From an uncultured Flavobacteriaceae bacterium (GTDB lineage: Bacteria; Bacteroidota; Bacteroidia; Flavobacteriales; Flavobacteriaceae), in the NCBI GenBank assembly GCA_947488435.1, contig CANKZG010000001.1, positions 1,170,308-1,234,307 of the forward strand: a stretch of 64,000 nt of DNA, given 5' to 3'. The number at the start of each line of letters is the position of its first letter. Within the stretch, counting starts at the first letter, position 1. This document shows, piece by piece, positions 8,061 to 18,000 of this stretch. The notes under the pieces were generated by a model. That model saw nothing but the letters and a program-made list of their open reading frames with translations, had not been told where the DNA came from and made no database searches. Both the position numbers and the translations under genes were made by a program.

Positions 8061-8978
8061 TTAATAGAATCTTGGGGATTTAAGTCTTTTTTCAATGGAT
8101 TTAAATTCAAATCTTAAGAATATCTCATGCGTGCCGCTATTAAAATTCCTTAAGTCAGAAGTAGTAAGGTCATAGGCATAACCAACATTAATTGCGGGAG
8201 AAACTTGCAGGCCTAGCAATCCGGAAAAAGAGTCGTCCCAGCGATATGCAATCCCAAAGTTGAAGGTTTCTTTGAATAGGATATTGGCCGAAACATCAGC
8301 AATAGCAGGAGCTCCTGGCACCCATTTTACAAAAAATGCTGGTTTGAATTTTAGATCTGCAGTTAGATCTATTATCTTACCTCCAATTAAAAAATAGTGC
8401 AATCGTTCCGTGGCAATTTCTTGTACGGCACCATCATAGTGTTCCTCCGAGAAAAAATTAGGAACTGCTAAACCAATATAGGATGAGGGGGAATGATAAT
8501 AAATACCAGCTCCTATAGTTGGAAAAAATTCATTTTCAATATTGTTTTGAAAGGCGACATCTGGATTTTCGAAAAGACCTCTAGAAAAATCTACATTAAA
8601 AATACGCCCCCCACCTTTTATTCCGAATGAAAGTTTTTTAGCCTCACTTAGCTGTATGGTATACGAGAAGTTAGCATCTATAAACACTTCGTTAGAAGGC
8701 CCCAATTCATCATTGGTTACTACGAGTCCTAAACCAACATTATTGCCAACTGGTCCCTCTACCGTGAGCACCTGCGAAGTGGGAGCACCATTAATTCCAA
8801 CCCATTGTGAACGATGCAAACCTAAAACCGATAAATGTCCTCGAGATCCGGCGTAAGCAGGGTTTACGGTGATAGTATTGTACATGTATTGGGTAAATTG
8901 TGGATCTTGCTGTCCATAACTGTTTAGGGTTATAAGCAATAGCGCTATGGATAGTATATGTTGAAATTGTTTTTTCAT
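8061..8978 (-). CDS. PorP/SprF family T9SS membrane protein
   Basis: A 305-residue outer-membrane protein with signal peptide MKKQFQHILSIALLLITLNS and the family hallmark QQDPQFTQYMYNTITVNPAYAGSRG-type start just after cleavage, followed by a predicted barrel with the SFGIKGGGRIFNVDF and PRFY C-terminal signature. The start at 8978 is preferred because it follows an A-rich stretch; an in-frame ATG at 9008 would add 10 basic residues. SprF is known to be needed for surface delivery of the type B adhesin SprB in Flavobacterium johnsoniae. Here the gene lies directly between the giant type B protein and the OmpA protein, so it is probably the dedicated partner. Confidence 0.9.
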   Translation of the reverse strand: MKKQFQHILSIALLLITLNSYGQQDPQFTQYMYNTITVNPAYAGSRGHLSVLGLHRSQWVGINGAPTSQVLTVEGPVGNNVGLGLVVTNDELGPSNEVFIDANFSYTIQLSEAKKLSFGIKGGGRIFNVDFSRGLFENPDVAFQNNIENEFFPTIGAGIYYHSPSSYIGLAVPNFFSEEHYDGAVQEIATERLHYFLIGGKIIDLTADLKFKPAFFVKWVPGAPAIADVSANILFKETFNFGIAYRWDDSFSGLLGLQVSPAINVGYAYDLTTSDLRNFNSGTHEIFLRFEFKSIEKRLKSPRFY

Positions 8979-9012
8979 CGATTTTATTTTTTTACGTATC
9001 GTTCTCATCTGC

Positions 9013-12000
9013 CTATCTATTTATGTATAACCAATCTGTTGTAGGCTCCGAACCATCTCCTAAATCAAGCACGTAATAATAGGTGCCCACTGGAAGTAAT
9101 TCTCCTTGTTGTACCGTTGCTCTTCCTGTAGAAACTCCGTTCCAATCATTATTGTATCCCCGCTGTTCAAATACCAGATTTCCCCATCTGTTATATACAC
9201 GAAGAATATTGTTTGGATAACGACTAATGCAGTCTATCCTGAAAACATCATTTACACCGTCATCATTTGGCGAAAACTCATTGAAAACTGTAAGACAAGT
9301 CGGAGTGACTGTTGCCTGCGCAACATCATTGGAACTATTAATATCTATTTGATCCACAAAGGAGAGGCTTGCAGTATTTAAATAATTGTTCGTCGCCAAT
9401 ACTTCAGCGGTAATTGTTAGTGTTGCTATTTCCCCAGAATTAAGACTTGATATCTCCCAAAAACCTGACTGTTCATCATAGGTGCCTATGGTAGTCTGCG
9501 CACTAATAAAAGTATATCCGTTTGGAAGTTGTTCTTCTACCCCAATATTGGTGGTATTTATACTTCCTTCATTGGTTGCTGTAATACTAAATATAACCTG
9601 ATCCCCAACCCTAGGAGTAGGGTTATCTACTGTTTTACCTATTGCGATATCTGAAGTTTGAGGTACAACAAATACCTCGGCCTCATCATCATCGGGGACA
9701 GCATCGGAGAAATCGTCAATATCAAAACCGTCACCAACCACACTATCAGGGTCTAGTTGATTTGCAGCCGTAATTTCAGCTCGATTGAGATATTCGTCCA
9801 CTGTTCCTGAAGGTGGATTCACGCTAGCCAATACAATGAGTGTTTCAGTGGTACCATTCGTAATAGTGGTATTCGTATTCCATATTCCTGTTGTCTCTTC
9901 ATAAATACCGGCAGTAGTGAAATGCGATTGATAGGTATATCCTTGTGGCAATAAATCTGTTACTACTACCCCCGTAGCATTACTATTTCCATTATTGGTA
10001 AGGTTTATGGTGAATTCAACAATATCACCAACATTAGGCGTTGCATTATCCACATTTTTAGTTAGTGAAAGATCGGCTAAACCGGTTGGAACGGGTGTTA
10101 CGGTATCTTGATCATCTTCAGAATTTAAATTATTATCTGGTGACGAATCAGGGTCAAAAGTATCTAAAGCAATGAGCTCCGCAATATTTGCATATTCTCC
10201 GTTGGCCAGTACTTCGGCAGTTACCGTTAATGTTTCCGTTATGCCTGAGGCAAGACTGGCAATATTCCAGGAACCAATGACTTCATCATATACTCCAACA
10301 GAAGTGTTGGAACTAATAAAATTATAGCCCGATGCCAAAACATCTTCAATAACGATCCCAGTTGCAATACTAGGCCCGTCATTTGTAACCGCTATGGTAA
10401 AAGTAATTTCGGAACCTACAGAGGGTGCCATATTACTAGCTGTTTTAACCAAAAAGATATCGGTAATTACTCGTGGCAATGTAATTTGTTCGTCCTGATC
10501 GTCTTCAGTTAATTCCCCATTATTTGGAGTAGAATCAGGATCCATCTGCGTAGCAGCAGTCACCTCTGCAGTATTTAGATAATCTCCAACCGTATTTATA
10601 TTTACGGTGATATTAAGGGTGTTTGTAGTGCCACTGGGAAGGCTTGCAATACTCCAAATTCCGGTGGTTGGGTTATAAGATCCTCCAGAATCGTCAGTGA
10701 TGTAATTATACCCCGAAGGTAAACGATCTGTAATCTCAATTCCAGTTCCTTCACTAGGGCCTTCATTGGTTACAGAAATTGTAAATGTGATAGTGTCCGA
10801 GACATCCGGAAACTCGTTGTCCACCGTTTTTATTAGCGATAAATCAGCTACGGGTATTGGAGTTGTTCCTGCTGTATCATAATCATTTTCAACTGTATCG
10901 CCATTATTTGGAATAGAATTGGGATCCAAATTATCCGATGCGATCACTTCCGCAATATTGAAATACTCGCCCTCCGGATTTACCAGAACAGTTAAATTTA
11001 AAGTTTCTGTAGTACCATCTGGAATACTGCCATTTAGATTCCAAACTCCGGTATTAGGATCATACACTCCGGCAGTTCTACTATTGGAGATATACGTATA
11101 GCCACTGGGAAGCATATCTAAAACCTGGACCCCAGTAACAGCACTTGGTCCCTCATTGGTTAAACTTATGGTGAACACCAATTCTTCCCCAACCAAAGGA
11201 GTTAAAATATCTACTGTTTTTCGCAAAATGAGATCGGAAACTAATATCGGTGTTGGGGTTATGGTTTCCTGATCGTCTTCGGTATCGTCATTATTTGCAG
11301 GCTCAGAATCAATATCAAATTCGGCCAAATCTGTAAGTTCAGCGGTATTTGTATAAATGCCATTTGGTAAAACATTCGCAGTAATTGTTAAAGTTTCTAG
11401 CGCTCCATTTGCTAAATCTCCTACGGTCCAGGAACCATTAGAAGGTTGATATGTTCCTATAGAAGTGGTAGCACTTACAAATTCATAACCTGAGGTTAAA
11501 AGATCGGTAACTACAACTTGAGAAGCATCACTCGGACCATCGTTTTGCACCGTTACGGTAAATAAAATACTTTCTCCAATATTAGGTGTAAGTGTGTTTG
11601 CTGTTTTAGTTACGCTAATATCCAATACCTGACGAGGTGTTGTAGTGGCCTCATCCTGATCATCTTCGCTTAAAATATTATTGTTAGGAGTGGAATCCAC
11701 GTCAGTCTGATCAAAAGCAGTGATAGCTGCACTATTGGTATAATTTCCAGAGGTGTTTACAGTAGACACAATGTTTAATACTTGGGTAGCACCAGCAGGT
11801 AAGACCCCAATATCCCAGATTCCATTTGTAGCATTGTAATCTCCCACGGCATCATCAGAAACAAAAGTATAACCCGAAGGGAGCATATCTGTAACCTGAA
11901 TGTTTGTTGCCAAACTTGGACCCTCATTCGTTACCGAAATGGTAAAAGTTACATTTTCGGTTACATTAGGCGTATCGTTATCAACTGTTTTCTGTAAAGA

Positions 12001-15000
12001 TAGGTCTGCAATGGCAATTGGCGTTACTGCAATTTCGTCCTGATCGTCTTCTAGTAAAATTGCGTTATTTGGGGTTGAATCCGGATCAAAAACGGCAGAG
12101 GCGGTCACTTCCGCAACATTGGTATAATCCCCACTTGCGTTTACCAATGCATCAATGAGAAGTGTTTGTGTACCTCCGCTATTAATTGTTCCTACTTGCC
12201 ATATACCTGTGTTTTCATTATATGTTCCTGAAGTTGAACTGAATAAAACAAAATCAAAACCATCAGGAAGTAAATCTGTTACAACAACACCAGTTGCAGT
12301 ATTTGGGCCATCATTACGTACAGTGATTTCAAATGAAATTTCTGTTCCTACTTGTGGACTTATATCATTATCTACAACAATTTTAGTCAAAGAAAGATCT
12401 CCAATTGCTGGAGCTGCGGTTAAACTTGCTTCATCATCATCTTCACCTTGTCCATTTCCATCTTCATCAATGGTAGCGTCAGAAGAAGGATCGCTATCAG
12501 GATCGAATTGGTCACTTGCCGTAATTTGTGCTGTATTTTCATATTCATTGGCGGTTCCAGTAGGAGCGTTAACGGTAGCAGTATAACTTAATACCAGTGT
12601 GCCATTATTGGCTAGGACGGTTAAACCTGACCAGGTTGCCCTATTCCCGCCAACAATAGACCCTCCATTATTTACGGTATTTAATGTGAACCCTATAGGT
12701 ACGATATCTTCGACAGCAACATTGGTAGCTATATCAGGTCCAATATTGGTTAATGTTAGTGTGAAAGTTATAAGATCTCCTACATTAGGCGTAGCGTTAT
12801 TTACAGCCTTTGCGATACTAATATCCGCAATTTGCGGAGTTACAAAAGCCCGATCTTCATCATCCTCGCTTTGATTTCCATCGTCATTATTTGGTGTGCT
12901 ATCGATATCAAATTCATTGGCATTAGTCACTTGAGTCTGATGCAAATATTCATCATCTGCCCCCGTTGGTGCTAATACTTCAGCAGTAAATGTTAATGTA
13001 GTGGTGTTACTTCCTAATGCCGCAGAAAGCCCAGACCAATTGATTAGATTCCCTGCAGCAATACCTCCATTACTTATATTGTCAATATTGCCAAAACCCG
13101 CCGGTATAATATGCTGTATCGAAACGCCTGTCGCAGGATCGTTTCCTAAATTACTTAAGTTGATTGTAAAAGTTATGATATCACCCACATTAGGAGTAGT
13201 ATCGCTAGTTAAAAGCTCTAGCTCTAGATCAATTGCTCGTGGACTAATTATAAAGAAATCTTCATCATCTTCGTCCTGATCTCCATCATCGTTGCCGGGT
13301 GTGCTGTTTGGATCGAATTGATCGCTCGTAGCAATTTCTGCTACATTAAGATATTCGTCCGATATTCCTGTAGGCGCGTTGACAACTACTTCATAGGAAA
13401 CCGTACTATTTCCTATGGGTAATGATGCAATATTCCATGTAATGAGTGCTCCAACAGCGGTACCCCCATTATTAATGGTATTTAGCGTATATCCACTAGG
13501 AAGCGTATCTTCAATACTTACGTTGGTTGCAGTAGCTGAACCTGCATTAGTAATGGTAATTTCAAAGGTTACAGCATCTCCAATATTAGGCGTTATGCTT
13601 GATCCGGCACTAATGCCTTTCGCAAGGCTTAAATCGGCAATTATAGGTGTAATGCTAGCACTATCTTCATCATCTTCGTCTTGATCACCATCATCATTAT
13701 TGGACGTACTATCGGGATCAAATTGATCACTTATCGTTATCTGTGCAATATTATTATATTCGTTTGCGGCGCCTGTTGGTGGGTTTACTACTGCTTCATA
13801 GGTGAGTGTAATTCCAGCAAGTGGAATACTAGCGATATCCCAAAGAATTTCAGCTCCCCCAAAATTGAATAACCCTCCATCTGAAACACTGCCACCGACA
13901 ATACTATAACCCTGTGGAACACTATCTTCGATGGAAACATTAGTAGCTGGATTGGTGCCGTTATTATCGATTTGAACTGTAAAAGTCACAATGTCTCCTA
14001 CATTTGGAGTGGTATTGTTAACAGATTTCGTTAGGGACAAATCTGAAGTCATCGGAATAATGGTAAGTTGTACTTCGTCATCATCCGAAATAGTATCACC
14101 TAAATCATCTGTGCTGAACCCTGAAGTTGGATCACTATTGGGATCAAATTGGTTGCTGGCTGTAATTTGCGCACTATTGGTATATTCTCCAACTGTGGCT
14201 GTGGGGGCATTTACTATTGCCGAATACGTTACAGAAATACTTCCATTATTAGGAATAGCTAAACCCGACCAGTTCGCTGTATTTGCCGCGGCATTACCAC
14301 CGCTATTTACAGCGGTAAGTGTAAACCCAATAGGTAAAATATCGCTTACCGAAACTCCACTGGCATCATCAGGTCCGGCATTGGAAATGGTAAGTTCAAA
14401 GGTAAGTTCGTCCCCAACATTGGGTGTAGTTGAACCATTTATAATTGTTTTGTTAATACTAAGATTAGCTTGTGAAGGGATTAACGCTAGCGCAGCTTCA
14501 TCATCTTCGCTTTGATCTCCATCATCGTTGTTTGTGGAACTATCAGGATCAAATTGATCACTGCTGTTGATTTGCGTGACATTTTTATATTCATCTGCGG
14601 CTCCTGTGGGGGCATTTACTGTGGCAGTATAGGTTAAAACTAATGTTCCATTATTAGCAGGAACACTTAATCCTGTCCAGAAGGCTGTATTTCCCGCCAT
14701 ATTCCCACCATTATTTACAGTAACTATGGTAAAACCTATTGGAACCAGATCTTCTACGGCCACATTTGTGGCAATGTCTGGCCCAGCATTGGTAAGCGTT
14801 AAAGTAAAAGTAACAGTATCACCTATGTTAATGGTTTCGCTATCTGCACTTTTCTCAATACTGAGATCTGCTACTTGAGGTACAACCAGCACATTATCTT
14901 CGTCATCTTCACTTTGATCCCCGTCATCATTATTAGGTGTGCTATCGATATCAAATTCATTGGCAGCTACTACCTGTATTTGATGTAAATATTCGTTTGC

Positions 15001-18000
15001 CGTTCCGGTAGGAGCCAGTACATCCGCTATAAAAGTTAATACCGTTGTATTATTACCAACGGGAACGGTGAGTCCAGACCAGTTAATCAGGTTTCCTGTG
15101 TTAACACCACCATTACTAATATTATCAATATTCCCAAATCCAATCGGAATAATATCTTGTATAAAAACGTCGGTAGCCGAATTGGAACCTTGATTGCTTA
15201 GGTTGATTGTAAAAGTAACGGTGTCGCCTACGTTTGGCGCACTATCGCTAACTAGAATTTCAATTTCTAGGTCAATAGCCTGGGGAGTTATGATGAAGAA
15301 GTCTTCATCATCTTCATCTTGATCGCCATCGTCATTGCCTGGTGTACTATCAGGATCGAATTGATCACTACTGGCAACTTCGGCAATGTTTAAATAAGCA
15401 TCGGGAGCACCTGAAGGGGCATTTACCGTAACCTCATAGGAGAGTGTTGTACTATTACCTGAAGTTAAGGATGCAATGTTCCAAGAAATAAGAGAACCGA
15501 TTGCTGTACCACTATTGTTAATGGTGCCAAGTGTATAACCCTCTGGAACTAAATCTTCAATCTGGATATTGGTGGCAGTATCTGGACCATCATTGGCAAT
15601 AGTAAGCTCAAAAATTACAGTGTCACCAATATTAGGACTGGCACTTGAAGTGACGCTAATACCTTTATTAAGATTAATATCTGCGCTCTCTAAGACAATA
15701 GCTGCGGAGTTTTCATCATCTTCACTTTGATCTCCATCATCATTGTTAGGAACACTATCCGGATCTTGTTGGTCACTGGCAGTAATTTGAGCAGTATTTC
15801 TATACTCGTTCAATGCTCCGGTAGGACTGTTCACTATAGCTTCAAAACTAACAGTATTTGTAGCTCCTGAAGCTACTGAGAGGCCATTCCAATTAATGGT
15901 GTTTGCTGAAAGCGCTAGAATACCACCATTATTAATACTGGTAATTGTATAGCCAGCAGGGACAATGTCTTGAAGGCTTACATTGGTAGCGGTATCAGGA
16001 CCATCATTAGCAATTGCTAAACTGAAAACAACGGTTTCTCCAACACTGGTTTGAGCAGGAGATACCGATTTATTTAAACTTAAATCTGCTTGAGGTATGG
16101 TTACCGTTGCACTATCCTGATCATCTTCTTCGGAAATATTATTTCCTTCCGAAGAATCTAAATCAAAAATATCATTGGCCGTAATTTCAGCAGAATTTTC
16201 ATATACTCCTGAAGCATTCACTATCGCATCAAAAGTTAAATCTAAAGTACCGCCATTTACGATCGTTATATCGGACCAGGTTATGGAAAGATCTCCACTA
16301 TTAAAAACCCCTCCGTTACTTACACTTCCAGCAACTAAACTATAACCACTAGGAATGATATCTTGAACGGAGACCCCGGTGGCGTTTGTAGTACTTGAAG
16401 CATCATTATTAAATACGGAAATCGTAAAAGTTACCGTTTCCCCGGGATTTGCTATGGTAGGAGCTACGGATTTGGTAAGTTCTAAATCTATTCCTACTAA
16501 TGCAATTTCAACAGTATCAGATACATCGGCGCAAATTCCATTAGAAACGGTCCATTCAAGAACATAAATTCCTGAAGTAGCACCAAATACTGCTGTTTGT
16601 GGATCTGTTTCATCTACGAAACCAACAGTTGTTGGTCCAGAGACCTGTGTCCACAAACCTGTTCCAATAGTTGGAGTAGTTGCTGTTAAAATAACATCGG
16701 CAAATTGGTCCAGTGTTTGGTCAAGTCCAGCATCTGCTGTTAAGGGTTGTGCATCAATAACTACTTCCATAGTATCTGTAAGCGTACATCCACCATTTTC
16801 TACCGTCCATGTAAATTCGTAAACTCCAGGTTCTAAATTTTCAATTAATGTTGTAGGGTCATTCGGGATATTAATAGTTGCTAGATTTCCAGGGGTGCCG
16901 CCAAAACCTGGGCCAGCAGTTTGTGTCCACGTTCCGATTCCGGTAACTATCGGTGATGCGTTTAAATTGGTTTGGGTCGCAGAACAAAATTCTTGATCAG
17001 GCCCTGCTTCTGCATTGGAAGGTGCATCATCAGTAAATGTTATACTAACGGTATCTGTAGAGGGAGCACATGCAGAACCACCTGTAAACGCGGTGCTTGT
17101 AGTCACGGTCCATGTGAAAATATAAGTACCAGTTGTGGTGATGTTTGATAAGGTTGAGGTTGGGGAATTTGGACTATCAATTACAAGTGCTCCGCCAGAA
17201 GGGTCTGTAGTTATTGTCCAAGTACCAATGCCTGCTGTTGGTATTGTGGCATTGAGTGTAGCGTCTAACTGACAGGCATCTGTTTGGTCCGTTCCAGCAT
17301 CTGCAATTGAAGGGGCTTCAAAAACTTCAATACGAACTACATCCGCAGCATCGGAGCAATTGCCCACCTCAAAATTCCATTCTAAAATATATACCCCAGG
17401 AACGGTTAAACCTGAAAGAGTCGTAGTAGGATCAATAGCGTCATCGATTACGGCAACACTTCCTGAAGGAACACTGGCAAAGCGCCAAGTAGCCACATCA
17501 ACATCGACAGGAGCGGTATTTCCTGCCAAAGTTGTGGTTCCGGCTATTGCCAAATCGTCGATACATAAAACTTGATCGGGTCCTGCATCCGGGTCTATCG
17601 AGGGCCCTGTGCTAGATACTACGGTAACTTGATCTGAAGTGTTCGTACATCCAGTAGCGAGCGTATCATAATTGGTGGTAAATTCAAATACATAGGTATT
17701 CCCTGCGGTGATTGAAACTTCTGCTACGTTGCTTCCTGCAGGAGTTTGCGTTATTGTTGCAGCTGGTCCAGACACTTGGCTCCACACCCCCGTAGAACCA
17801 AATGTCGCTTCCAGCAAAATATTCTCAGTTTCACATAATTGTAGGTCGGCTCCCGCATCTGCAGGAACAAAAACGTCTACTACTACATCATCGAAGGTAG
17901 TTGGACAATTTGGATCTCCATTAATGGTCCAACGGAATGTATAGGATCCCGACACTAAACCTGTAACAGTTGTATTCGGATCGTTCACATCGGTAATCGT

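Noticed and set aside
12155-14515. Long plus-strand open frames (up to 174 codons) opposite the adhesin
   Set aside because: They are antisense shadows of the repeat-rich adhesin gene: Ser/Val/Pro-rich, mutually similar only because the repeats are similar, and lacking start context.
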